From the NCBI GenBank assembly GCA_016713245.1, contig JADJPM010000001.1:1612001-1676000 (forward strand): a stretch of 64,000 nt of DNA, written 5' to 3'. Position numbers and translations under genes: made by a program. Position 1 is the stretch's first letter, and the number at the start of each line of letters is the position of its first letter. Below, in pieces: positions 42,739-50,779 of the stretch. This DNA is from Verrucomicrobiaceae bacterium. GTDB taxonomy: Bacteria > Verrucomicrobiota > Verrucomicrobiia > Verrucomicrobiales > Verrucomicrobiaceae. Below the pieces are notes generated by a model. That model did not search any database. It saw only the letters and a program-made list of their open reading frames with translations, and was not told the origin of the DNA.

Positions 42739-44036
42739 TGTTCCCCTTCTTCCGCATCACTGAAAGCAATGTGCTCCGCGTGCTGGCGCTCGGTTTCCTG
42801 CTCGTGATGACACTGCTCGGCGCGGCGGGGCTCATCGCCGTGCGGCAGAGCCAGCGCATCCGCAGCAGCGTGGCGCAGCTCGCGCGTGACCAGCTCCTCA
42901 TCGCCCGGCTCGTGCATGACGTGCAGATGGAGGAAAATGCGATGACGGAGGTGCTGCATCAGGTGGCGGAATTCCATCCCACCGCGCCGGAGCACGCGAA
43001 GCTGCTGCGTGACTTGGAACAAAGCGATGCCGCGCTCTCCCGCCTCGCTGATGAGGCCCGCGTGATCGCGGGGGACCAAGTGTGGCAAGCTCTCGAATCG
43101 AGCGTGAAGGCATTCACCGCTGAGGCACGCAAGGTGCTCGGCACGAATGCTCCCGTGCCTCGAAGCGACCTAGAATCGCTTTTTCGACATCACGACCATG
43201 TCGTGGGCCTCGTGAACGATCTCATCCAAAGCAGCTCTGATCGCCTCGCGGCCACGGAACGCGAGATCGAGGCCCAATCGCAGGAACTCGGCGATGACGC
43301 CGCGCTGCTTCTCGGTGCGAGTTTTCTGCTCGCCGCCGTCTGCGCGGCTTTGACGGTCTTTTTTGCCCGCAAAAGCATCCAGCGCATCCGCTGGCAATCC
43401 GACGAGCTGAACCGCGTCTCCTGGCACATGCTGCAAACGCAGGAGGAGGCCGCGCGGCGCTTTTCGCATGAGTTGCACGACGAACTCGGCCAGTCGCTCG
43501 CCGCCGTGCGCTCCAATTTGACCAAAGGAGCCACGCATGATCTCGATTCGCTCCGCGCCGACTGCCTGGGCCTCGTCGATGAATCCATCGCCAACGTGCG
43601 CGAGCTCTCGCAACTGCTGCGACCTGTCATTCTCGACGATTTCGGCCTCGAAGCCGGTCTGCGCTGGCTCGCGGAAAAATTTGCCCAACGCACGCGAATC
43701 AAGGTGGACTGCGACTCGACCTGCCCCGGCCGTTTTGCCGATGAAACCGAGACGCACCTCTTCCGCATCGCTCAGGAGGCGCTGACGAACATCGCCCGGC
43801 ATGCCGAGGCCACGCGCGTCGTCATCCAGCTCGCCCTCGAAGACAAAAACATCCGCCTCAGCATCATCGACGACGGCAAAGGCCTCCCCGAAGGCGATCC
43901 CGAGTCCGCGACATCGCCCAGCCTCGGCATGGTCGGCATGCGAGCCAGAGCACGCCAATGCGGCGGTGAACTCAGCGTGAACCCCGCCCAACCCCACGGC
44001 CTCCGCGTCGAGGCAGTGGTGCCGGTGAGGCGCTAA
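42738..44036 (+). CDS. Sensor histidine kinase (HisKA_3/NarX-type)
   Basis: The 432-residue inner-membrane protein has a transmembrane helix at about 13-35 and a periplasmic helical sensor loop (about 40-185, four-helix-bundle-like with many charged residues). A second transmembrane helix (about 189-210) follows, then a HisKA_3 dimerisation domain with phosphoacceptor H247 (FSHELHDELGQSLAAV). The HATPase (EALTNIARHAEATRV, IIDDGKGLPEG, GMVGMRARARQCGG) is last. It pairs with the overlapping upstream response regulator. The sensor is of the small four-helix-bundle type; the signal is unknown. Confidence 0.92.
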   Translation: MFPFFRITESNVLRVLALGFLLVMTLLGAAGLIAVRQSQRIRSSVAQLARDQLLIARLVHDVQMEENAMTEVLHQVAEFHPTAPEHAKLLRDLEQSDAALSRLADEARVIAGDQVWQALESSVKAFTAEARKVLGTNAPVPRSDLESLFRHHDHVVGLVNDLIQSSSDRLAATEREIEAQSQELGDDAALLLGASFLLAAVCAALTVFFARKSIQRIRWQSDELNRVSWHMLQTQEEAARRFSHELHDELGQSLAAVRSNLTKGATHDLDSLRADCLGLVDESIANVRELSQLLRPVILDDFGLEAGLRWLAEKFAQRTRIKVDCDSTCPGRFADETETHLFRIAQEALTNIARHAEATRVVIQLALEDKNIRLSIIDDGKGLPEGDPESATSPSLGMVGMRARARQCGGELSVNPAQPHGLRVEAVVPVRR

Positions 44037-44458
44037 ACGTACACGCCACGATAGCGTGCGATGAAGTCCTCAGGCGTGATGGGCTGCGGTTTGTAGCCTG
44101 CGTTCTTCAACGGGGCAAAATCACTGTCCTTTGTGATGATGTAGTCGGCGTGGGCGGCAATGGCACAGTCCACAAATGGATTGTCGTCAGGATCCGCGCC
44201 GATGATTCGAAACTGAAACTGCGGATTCACATGAATCATGGTGCCACACGTCGCTCCGATGAGGTCCATCAGCATCGCCATTTTCATCCAAGCGGAAGGT
44301 GGCTCTTTGCGCCGGATCACTTCCTGATACTCGGTTAGGATAGCAGTCGAGACGGCCCAGTAGATCCGGCCATCAACGCAGGAATCGAGGATGCAACGGT
44401 AAGGATGGCCGATGGCACGTCCCTCGAAGACCACATTCGTGTCGAGCACGACAATCAT
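44033..44458 (-). CDS. PIN-domain ribonuclease toxin (type II TA)
   Basis: The 141-residue protein starts at ATG 44458 (MIVVLDTNVVFEGRAIGHPYRCILD). PIN-domain acidic residues are visible: D6 in VLDTNVV, E in ILTEYQEVI, D in DPDDNPFVDCAIAAHADYIITKDSDF. This is the PIN_3/COG1569 type that cleaves RNA with Mg2+. It is co-encoded with the upstream small gene through an ATGA overlap, giving the usual antitoxin-toxin order. The stop overlaps that of the convergent histidine kinase. A second, frameshifted member of the same family lies at 62152-62573. Confidence 0.88.
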   Translation of the reverse strand: MIVVLDTNVVFEGRAIGHPYRCILDSCVDGRIYWAVSTAILTEYQEVIRRKEPPSAWMKMAMLMDLIGATCGTMIHVNPQFQFRIIGADPDDNPFVDCAIAAHADYIITKDSDFAPLKNAGYKPQPITPEDFIARYRGVYV

Positions 44459-44691
44459 GCCGCGCGGAGCTTGGCACGGACTTCCTGGATCACCTCGGGG
44501 AGATTGTCCCACTTGCCTGCGAGCCGCTCTTTTTCAGCATCCTCACCGATTTCACGCCAGAGCCGCTGTTTCTCGGCTTCCAGAAACACGCGGTGAATGA
44601 AGACCAGTTCAGATTCCTCAAACCTTTCGAGCGACTTCGATAGTTGCTGACGAAGGTCTTTGGGGACGGGTGATGGCAGAGCGGATGTCAT
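44455..44691 (-). CDS. Antitoxin partner of the PIN toxin
   Basis: The 78-residue, mostly helical protein (MTSALPSPVPKDLRQQLSKSLERFEESELVFIHRVFLEAEKQRLW) ends KWDNLPEVIQEVRAKLRAA. It overlaps the PIN gene by 4 bp (44455-44458). A related gene (62570-62806, with PKNLRHQMVERV, LHELDLLSEKIRLREE and GTWENLTEVV) precedes the second PIN copy, which supports the pairing. It probably neutralises the toxin by direct binding. A DNA-binding domain is not obvious. Confidence 0.8.
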   Translation of the reverse strand: MTSALPSPVPKDLRQQLSKSLERFEESELVFIHRVFLEAEKQRLWREIGEDAEKERLAGKWDNLPEVIQEVRAKLRAA

Positions 44692-44748
44692 GATGCGAAA
44701 TTCTATGCTCCGAGTTCTCCTTTTCCAGCCCTATTCCGCTGACTGGCA

Positions 44749-44937
44749 TCAGTCCATCGTGAACATCCGGTCCACCGGCGGCGGTTTGGCGGCGAGCATC
44801 TTCTCAAGCTGTCCGTTCTGCCGCAGCACCTTCATGTTGAACTCAATGAACTCCAGATAGCGCCTGGAGTCGATTCGAGGCTCCGGCTGCGGGGCAGAGG
44901 AGTCGAAAGGCAAATCGAGTTCGGGCGGAGGAGTCAT
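44749..44937 (-). CDS. Small protein coupled to a nucleotidyltransferase
   Basis: The 62-residue protein (MTPPPELDLPFDSSAPQPEPRIDSRRYLEFIEFNMKVL) has a disordered Pro-rich start and one helix (RRYLEFIEFNMKVLRQNGQLEKML). It overlaps the upstream nucleotidyltransferase gene by 4 bp (ATGA, 44934-44937), so the pair is translationally coupled. No family is recognised. A toxin-antitoxin-like relationship with the nucleotidyltransferase is plausible; which partner would be the antidote is unknown. Confidence 0.6.
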   Translation of the reverse strand: MTPPPELDLPFDSSAPQPEPRIDSRRYLEFIEFNMKVLRQNGQLEKMLAAKPPPVDRMFTMD

Positions 44938-45458
44938 AGAAACGCCGAAAGCTTCTCGGCGAGAGCGGGCGTGCCGTATTGATCGCAGATGCCCTGCAGC
45001 TCCGCAGCCGATATTTTACCCGGATTTCCCCGCAGCAACGCCACCACGTCCCCCAGGTCTTTTTCGACGCGATGCTCATTTTGGGCCGCGTGGATTTTCA
45101 GGGCCAACAGATGCTTCAAAGCCGGAATACGCATCGGAATGCCGTCCATGTCGTAATCTTCACAGACAGCCCACATTTTCTCAAACGTCACTGCATTTAC
45201 TCGCATGACATCGAGGATCAGGAACGGCTGCAAACGATACCGGAAACGCCGAAACGACGGCTTTTCCTCGAAACACTCGAATCCGGCCTTGGTCAGCTCC
45301 TCGGCCATCGCCGGGTCATTCTCCATGGCGATGAGGCAGTCCACATCGAGCGTGTTCCGCGCATAACCATGCGCCTGCACCGCCCAGCCGCCGATCAGAA
45401 GCAGCGGCAGTTGGCGGCGCTTTTGAATCCGCATGAGAAGATCGAAGACGATGCGCAT
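44934..45458 (-). CDS. Nucleotidyltransferase-fold protein (AbiEii/DUF6036-like)
   Basis: The 174-residue cytoplasmic protein has the Pol-beta-type nucleotidyltransferase opening LLLIGGWAVQAHGYARNTLDVDCLIAME (GGxAvxxhG...RxTxDvD). A helical region with LLALKIHAAQNEHRVEKDLGDVVALLRG follows, typical of AbiEii/MenT-like and related toxins that modify tRNA or nucleotides. It directly precedes a tiny coupled gene. This and the PIN pair form a local TA cluster between two chromosomal operons. Confidence 0.75.
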   Translation of the reverse strand: MRIVFDLLMRIQKRRQLPLLLIGGWAVQAHGYARNTLDVDCLIAMENDPAMAEELTKAGFECFEEKPSFRRFRYRLQPFLILDVMRVNAVTFEKMWAVCEDYDMDGIPMRIPALKHLLALKIHAAQNEHRVEKDLGDVVALLRGNPGKISAAELQGICDQYGTPALAEKLSAFL

Positions 45459-45528
45459 ACGCCAAAATCATGCCGCAGCACGATTCGATGCTCAAGACGT
45501 GAGTTTCGCCGCCTCAGGTGCCAATGAA

Positions 45529-45643
45529 GCGCCAGCAAAGTAGCCATCTTGCTCCGCAAGATGAGCCAAGGGCTCCCGCACGCCGATCGCGGCTCCTGCA
45601 TTCGATGCACTTGGCTACTTTGCTTCGCCAAAGCGTCGCTTCA
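45529..45643. repeat. 38-bp dispersed repeat, copy 2, with inverted partner
   Basis: Positions 45529-45566 equal 36655-36692 exactly. A diverged inverted partner follows at about 45609-45643 (CTTGGCTACTTTGCTTCGCC and GCGTCGCTTCAT), so the full element is a large inverted repeat. Confidence 0.85.
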
Positions 45644-46372
45644 TCAAAGTTTACCGCTAAAGGGCCACTTTGAGGACAGCCAGACGGTGAGGGTGTGATT
45701 GTTTTCCCACACCACTCCGCCACGGCGTTGCACGGTCTGCTCCATGAAGCCGATTTCGAGCTTCGTCGTCGGGGTGAGCTGGCGGCCGAGGCCGATGAAG
45801 GCGCGGTTTTGGTCGAAGTGGTTCATCGACACGTTCGAGCCGAAGTTGAAGAAGACCTCGTCCCAAAGAGCGAGATACCACTTCTTGTCATCGGTGAGCG
45901 GGATGGTGGTGCGCAGCATGTAGCGGATGCGGTTTTCGTAGCGCCAGTTGGTCACGTCGCCGGTGGCGGGGGCCACTTCGCCGATGCGGCGCTGCTCCAG
46001 GCGAAAGCGATGCGTCCAGTCGAGGCCGAGGGCTTTGTGCGAAAGGACGGCCTGCTCCCAGAGACGATGCTCCGGGAAATCCGCCGCCACCGGGATGTCG
46101 CCATAGGGATGCGTCTCGACCCAGGCGTAGCCTGCGGTGAGCGTCAACGCGGGGCTAATCGTGTAGTTGATGCCGGGACGCAGCAGGAGCTGCTGCCAGT
46201 GCTCGCCCATGTCTGCTCGGCGGATCTGCGATTCGAGATGCACACCCCACGGCCCTTTGCCGAGGGGATGATCACCGACGTAGTTGAGCCAGAGGTTGCC
46301 GTTGGACTCGGTGTGGTCGGCGGCGCAGAGGCTGCCGACGAACGCGAGGAAGATGAAGAGGGCACGTTTCAT
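45644..46372 (-). CDS. DUF2490 outer-membrane beta-barrel protein
   Basis: The 242-residue protein starts at ATG 46372 with signal MKRALFIFLAFVGSLCAAD. It reads as alternating amphipathic strands with the DUF2490 signatures NLWLNYVGDHPLGKGPWGVHLESQIRR, LLRPGINYTISPALTLTAGYAWVETHP, EHRLWEQAVLSHKALGLDWTHRFRLEQRR, RYENRIRYMLRTTIPL and FDQNRAFIGLGRQLTPTTKLEIGFMEQ. A barrel of about 10-12 strands is likely. The function of the family is unknown. Confidence 0.85.
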   Translation of the reverse strand: MKRALFIFLAFVGSLCAADHTESNGNLWLNYVGDHPLGKGPWGVHLESQIRRADMGEHWQQLLLRPGINYTISPALTLTAGYAWVETHPYGDIPVAADFPEHRLWEQAVLSHKALGLDWTHRFRLEQRRIGEVAPATGDVTNWRYENRIRYMLRTTIPLTDDKKWYLALWDEVFFNFGSNVSMNHFDQNRAFIGLGRQLTPTTKLEIGFMEQTVQRRGGVVWENNHTLTVWLSSKWPFSGKL

Positions 46373-46766
46373 GAAAAAGGCGGCCCTCTATTACGCAACG
46401 ATGGAGGTCGATCAATGCGCGGTGCTTTCAATCAGCCTGCCGCCTTCTTCGAAGCGATGGATGTTATAAACACCGCTAGCTGTTGGCGTGGCGCATTAGG
46501 GTCAAATCGGTGCCGTCGGGTGCTGTCGATCCGCGCTTGGCAAATCGGTGCCGCCCCCCGCTGGCGATGCGTTGCGGTCGTGCAAGCCGAAACCGCCATC
46601 AGCCATCAGCCACGAGGTCACAACTTCCTGAAACTATTTTAGGCAAATGAAGCCAGGCGCGGAGAGGAATGATGTGGCTTCACCATGTCGCAGCCGTGGG
46701 ACCATCCTCAGCACGACCCGTTTCACCGGCTAGACGCGGAGCATGAGGTGGCGTTGGACATCTTGG
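46373..46766. other. Intergenic region without a supported gene
   Basis: No gene is seen in this stretch of about 390 bp. The only structure found is a 13-bp direct repeat (CAAATCGGTGCCG) at 46503-46515 and 46541-46553. It separates the DUF2490 gene from the two-component system; both flanking genes are on the minus strand. Confidence 0.4.
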
Positions 46767-47423
46767 TTAGATCAATCTTTCCCGCAGTGCCCGTGCGACG
46801 GCGGCGGCGCGGCTGTGGACTTCGAGTTTGGTGAAGAGATTCTTGGTGTGGGTGCCCGTGGTGTGGATGCTGACTTTGAGGCGGTCGGCGATTTCTTTGG
46901 CGGTGAGACCTTCGACGAGCAGGGCGAGCAATTCACGCTCGCGTGGGGACAGGGAGACCGGCTCGGGTGCGGGGCGGGTGAGATTGGCGAGGAGCTTGAC
47001 GATGCTGCTGGCGACTTTCGGCGACATGGGTGAGCCGCCTTCGTGGGCTTCGAGGATGGCGGCGGCGACTTCATCGGCACGGGCGGTTTTCAAAAGATAG
47101 CCACAGGCTCCTTCGCTGATGGCTTGACTGATTTTGGCTTCGTCTTCAAAGACGGTGAGGATGATGACGCGGCACTCGCGGGCGAGCTGGTGCACGTCGC
47201 GGATGACTTCCAGGCCGCTTCGACCTGGTAGGCCCACGTCGAGCAGCATGACGGCGGGTCTCTCAGTGATGTCGGTGGCGCGGAGGGCGGTCAGCATGGA
47301 CTCCGCATTGGCAAAGGCGCGTGCCGGGGCCATGCCGCGGGCGGGGGTGCAAAGTCGGACGAGGGAACGGCGGAAGACGTCGTGGTCTTCGACGATCCAG
47401 ACACAAATGGGTGAGGTGCTCAT
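46767..47423 (-). CDS. NarL-family response regulator (candidate regulator of the glutamate regulon)
   Basis: The 218-residue protein has a receiver domain with WIVEDHDVF, phosphoacceptor D62 in VMLLDVGLPGRSG, ILTVFED and GYLLKTARADE. A LuxR-type DNA-binding domain (LSPRERELLALLVEGLTAKEIADRLKVSIHTTGTHTKNLFTKLEV) follows. The start overlaps the end of the histidine kinase gene (ATGA, 47420-47423). The operon begins next to a palindromic operator that recurs upstream of three other transcription units. That makes this regulator a candidate for the factor binding it (inference). Confidence 0.9.
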   Translation of the reverse strand: MSTSPICVWIVEDHDVFRRSLVRLCTPARGMAPARAFANAESMLTALRATDITERPAVMLLDVGLPGRSGLEVIRDVHQLARECRVIILTVFEDEAKISQAISEGACGYLLKTARADEVAAAILEAHEGGSPMSPKVASSIVKLLANLTRPAPEPVSLSPRERELLALLVEGLTAKEIADRLKVSIHTTGTHTKNLFTKLEVHSRAAAVARALRERLI

Positions 47424-49405
47424 GATTTGCGCGATTGCCAGCGTGCGGTCTGTGGCACGTCGAGCTGGATGGTGGTGCCTTGGCCGGGTTGGGTTTTCAT
47501 GTGCAGGGTGGCCTTCATGGCATGAGCGCGCTCCTGCATGTTGCTGAGGCCGTGACCGGCGCTGCCAGCCTGGTCGTCAAAGCCGATGCCGTCATCGCTG
47601 ATCTCGACGCGCAGGCCTGCGGCGGTGGGTCTGAGTTGAAAGCGAACATGCGTGGCCTTGGCGTGGCGACCGATGTTGTGCAGGACTTCTTTGCAGAAGA
47701 GATACAGCTCGCGGCGTGTCTCGATGTCAGGCTCGCGGGTGAGAGGCGCGGATGGCAGGGCACAGTCGAGGACGTGTCCGCGCAGAAGCCGCTCGGTGAG
47801 TCCATGTAGAACGGTGAGCCAGTCCTGGCTGTGGGTGCTGCGGCGTGGGCTGATGAGCTGCACCATGTCTCGCATGGAGTCGGCGCTTTCTGCGGCGACT
47901 CGTTCAATATCGAGCAGGTCATCGCGCATGGCTTCCAAGGTGCTGTCGGGCTGGCTGGCAAAGGAGCAGATGAGGCGGATGCTGCCGAGATTGGAGCCGA
48001 TTTCGTCATGCAAATCACGGGCGAGCTTGTCATGCAGGCGCTGGGCATCACGCCGCCGCGTGCGTTGCTGCCGCCAGAGCAAAACGCCGGAGATTAAGGT
48101 GATGCTGACGGCAGTGATGACACTGCCATTGACTAGGGTGTGCTGGGCTTGCTCGATTCGTTTCAGGCGCTCGGTGACGAGTTGAGAGCGTTCCTTTTCG
48201 AGCACACGACGCTGCTCCAACTGCTCAAACCATTGCGGGAGCGAGATGATGGAGCCGCTCTCGGCTAGGCCATCGGTGAGAGCGGCGGGTTGCCATGTCT
48301 CGTCGCCTTCGAGTGAATCGCTGGCGACCACACTGGCACCGAATGCGATGTTTTTGCCTGCGCTGATGGCCTGAACCTCGGCCAGGGCAAAAATGAAGTC
48401 CTCACGGCGCTTCCAAAGTTCCGTCGCCGTGATGCGCAGGTAGCGGGCGGGTGTTTGATTGGCTGGGAGGTGCAGCACGTTGCTGCCTGGAGATTGAGGG
48501 CGTTTGTTGGGCGTGCTTTGGTAGATCAGATGTGCATCGCTAAAGTCAGGCGCAGTGGCGGACTCGATCTTGAAACGGACAGGAAAACCGTAGTCAAACC
48601 AGAGTGGCACCTCCGTCATGCGGACGGGGACGAGGCATACTTCATCCAACGGCACCGTGGCAGGCAGGGTGATGGTGACGCTCTTTTGTGCATCAGCCTG
48701 ATTGGCGATGGCGCTGTGATAGCCGAAGCTGCTGCTGGAGCGAGGTGAAGTCGGCAGGCCGAGTGGCGTGACCATGTCCACGAGATTTCGCCGCGCCCAT
48801 GAGAGCGGGAGTTCATTGGAGGTGCTGCTCGTCACGGTGGCACCGAGGGCCACGTTTCGCTCACTGGAGAGGATGAACATCTCCGACAAAGCCAGCACGG
48901 GTGCGCCATCGCGTGTCCATGGCTGCGTGGCTGTCAGACGCACCCTTTTGACCGGCTGGGATGCGAATCTGGCTGTCACGGGAAAGCAGCCTTCGGTTTT
49001 AACGTCGAGCCCTTTGGCATCGAAAACGTTGGTCGCGGCACCCGAATCATCGAACGCTTCGATTTTGAAGCGAGTGGGAAAGCCGTAACCGGCAAGCACA
49101 CCGCTGGCACCTTTGCCCAAGGCCGGAACGAGCACCACGCGATCGACCGGCATGGTTTTCGGCAAAGTGACCTCCACCCAGATTTCAGAGTCATCCTGAT
49201 CGAGCGCCGTTTTGAATCCGATGCTGGAGCTGCTGTTGATCAGCGCTGGTTCAGGCAGGGATTTGAGTGCGGCGTCGATCTCCGTGACGCGCTGCTCGAT
49301 GCGCTGCACATCTGCCCGCGCCCAAAAAGCCAGTCTCTCCACCCAACGCGAATCTCCCGCCTGAGCGATCAGGGCGAGGAACAGGGCAGCGGTGGCGGAT
49401 TTCAT
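47420..49405 (-). CDS. Histidine kinase with discoidin-like periplasmic sensor domains
   Basis: The 661-residue protein starts at ATG 49405 with signal MKSATAALFLALIAQAGD. The large periplasmic part has two to three beta-sandwich F5/8-like repeats, each with a V-x-L-P-x-x-V/M-P-V/L-D-x-V-x-L-V-P core (VTLPKTMPVDRVVLVPALG; ITLPATVPLDEVCLVPVRM) and a following VKRVRLTAT/ARYLRITAT strand. One transmembrane helix (GSVITAVSITLISGVLLW) follows, then HisKA_3 with LARDLHDEIGSNLGSI and the HATPase (SDDGIGFDDQAGSAGHGLSNMQERA). Discoidin-like modules suggest sensing of an extracellular polymer or sugar. It is coupled to the response regulator downstream. Confidence 0.87.
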   Translation of the reverse strand: MKSATAALFLALIAQAGDSRWVERLAFWARADVQRIEQRVTEIDAALKSLPEPALINSSSSIGFKTALDQDDSEIWVEVTLPKTMPVDRVVLVPALGKGASGVLAGYGFPTRFKIEAFDDSGAATNVFDAKGLDVKTEGCFPVTARFASQPVKRVRLTATQPWTRDGAPVLALSEMFILSSERNVALGATVTSSTSNELPLSWARRNLVDMVTPLGLPTSPRSSSSFGYHSAIANQADAQKSVTITLPATVPLDEVCLVPVRMTEVPLWFDYGFPVRFKIESATAPDFSDAHLIYQSTPNKRPQSPGSNVLHLPANQTPARYLRITATELWKRREDFIFALAEVQAISAGKNIAFGASVVASDSLEGDETWQPAALTDGLAESGSIISLPQWFEQLEQRRVLEKERSQLVTERLKRIEQAQHTLVNGSVITAVSITLISGVLLWRQQRTRRRDAQRLHDKLARDLHDEIGSNLGSIRLICSFASQPDSTLEAMRDDLLDIERVAAESADSMRDMVQLISPRRSTHSQDWLTVLHGLTERLLRGHVLDCALPSAPLTREPDIETRRELYLFCKEVLHNIGRHAKATHVRFQLRPTAAGLRVEISDDGIGFDDQAGSAGHGLSNMQERAHAMKATLHMKTQPGQGTTIQLDVPQTARWQSRKS

Positions 49406-49441
49406 GCGCCTGTAGATTAGCCCAAGAGGACGACGTGTCGC

Positions 49442-49459
49442 CTCACCTATTTTGGTGAG
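49442..49459. promoter_or_regulatory. Operator palindrome 1 (upstream of gdh and of the histidine kinase)
   Basis: CTCACC-TATTTT-GGTGAG is a perfect 6-6-6 inverted repeat. It is followed by AGGACAAAA and lies 44 bp before the gdh start and 36 bp before the divergent kinase start. Confidence 0.75.
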
Positions 49460-49503
49460 AGGACAAAAGGCGCGGATTGTCGAAGACTAGGCATACCAAA
49501 CCT

Positions 49504-50760
49504 ATGGACATCTACAAGCACCCCACTTTCGACATGGCCTGCGAGCAGTTCGACCTCGTGGCCGATCTTTTGCAAATGCCGCAGTCCGAACGCGAACGTG
49601 TGAAGTTCCCGAAGCGCTCGCTGACCGTGGCCGTGCCAGTGCGCATGGACAGCGGTGAGGTGAAGGTCTTTCCCGGCTACCGCGTGCAGCACCATCTCTC
49701 CCTCGGGCCAACGAAAGGCGGCATGCGCTTTCATCCAGATGTAGCTCTGGGCGAGGTCGCGGCCTTGGCGATGTGGATGAGCTGGAAGTGCGCCCTCACC
49801 GGGCTGCCCTACGGCGGTGCCAAAGGTGGTGTGGCCTGCAATCCGCGCACGATGTCCATCAACGAGGTCGAGCGTGTGACGAGACGCTTCACCCAGGAGA
49901 TCATTTCCTTCATCGGACCGCAGATTGACATCCCTGCGCCCGATGTGGGCACGAATGAGCAAACGATGGCGTGGATGATGGACACGTATTCGAATCAGTT
50001 CGGGCATGCAGTGTCCGGCGTGGTCACGGGCAAGCCCGTCGATCTCGGAGGCTCACTCGGCCGTCGTGAGGCCACGGGGCGCGGAGTGGCGTTTCTCGTG
50101 GGCCGTGCTTTGGACACGCTCGGCATCGCATCCAGCGGATGCACCGCCGTCGTGCAGGGCTATGGCAATGTCGGCTCCGTCGCTGCGCAGAAGATGTCGC
50201 AAAATGGAATCAAGGTCATCGCTGTCAGCGATGCGGATGGCGGCCTCTACAATCCTAAAGGCATCGACTTCGAGAAACTCGATGCCTACATCGCCAAGCA
50301 CCGCACGGTTCTTGGATTCACCGAGGCAGAGCCCATCAGCAATGAAGAGATTCTCCTGCTCAAATGCGATGTCTTAGCCCCATGTGCCCTGGAGCGTCAG
50401 ATCACTGCCCACAATGCCGCCAAGATCCAATGCCGTGTGCTTGCTGAAGGCGCAAACGGCCCCACTACGCCTGACGCGGATGTGATCCTGAATGAACGCG
50501 GCGATGTCTTCATCATCCCGGACATCCTCTGCAATGCAGGCGGCGTGGTCGTCAGTTACTTCGAGTGGGTGCAGGACTTGCAGAGCTTCTTCTGGAGTGA
50601 GGGCGAGGTGATGGACAAACTGTATCGCATTCTTGAAACCGCCTTCACACAGACGCTGAACATGGCCAATCAACGCAAGCTGCCCATGCGCATGGCGGCT
50701 CTCAGCCTCGGAATCAAACGTGTGGCGGATGCCAAACGCCAGCGGGGCCTGTTCCCGTGA
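49504..50760 (+). CDS. Glutamate dehydrogenase (NAD(P)-dependent)
   Basis: The 418-residue protein starts at ATG 49504 (MDIYKHPTFDMACEQFDLVADLL). It is the hexameric Glu/Leu/Phe/Val dehydrogenase type: VPVRMDSGEVKVFPGYRVQHHLSLGPTKGGMRFHPDV (substrate site), LPYGGAKGGV (catalytic Lys), PAPDVGTNEQTMAWMMD, GRREATGRGV, and the nucleotide loop VVQGYGNVGSVAAQ. It interconverts glutamate with 2-oxoglutarate plus ammonium in the cytoplasm. Gene context (GltS, PEPCK, gamma-glutamyl hydrolases and a shared operator) favours the catabolic direction. Confidence 0.93.
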   Translation: MDIYKHPTFDMACEQFDLVADLLQMPQSERERVKFPKRSLTVAVPVRMDSGEVKVFPGYRVQHHLSLGPTKGGMRFHPDVALGEVAALAMWMSWKCALTGLPYGGAKGGVACNPRTMSINEVERVTRRFTQEIISFIGPQIDIPAPDVGTNEQTMAWMMDTYSNQFGHAVSGVVTGKPVDLGGSLGRREATGRGVAFLVGRALDTLGIASSGCTAVVQGYGNVGSVAAQKMSQNGIKVIAVSDADGGLYNPKGIDFEKLDAYIAKHRTVLGFTEAEPISNEEILLLKCDVLAPCALERQITAHNAAKIQCRVLAEGANGPTTPDADVILNERGDVFIIPDILCNAGGVVVSYFEWVQDLQSFFWSEGEVMDKLYRILETAFTQTLNMANQRKLPMRMAALSLGIKRVADAKRQRGLFP

Positions 50761-50779
50761 GGCATTGTGGTCTCCGTGC

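Noticed and set aside
46373..46766. Possible transposon remnant around the 13-bp direct repeats
   Set aside because: Only two short copies, no inverted ends and no transposase fragment.
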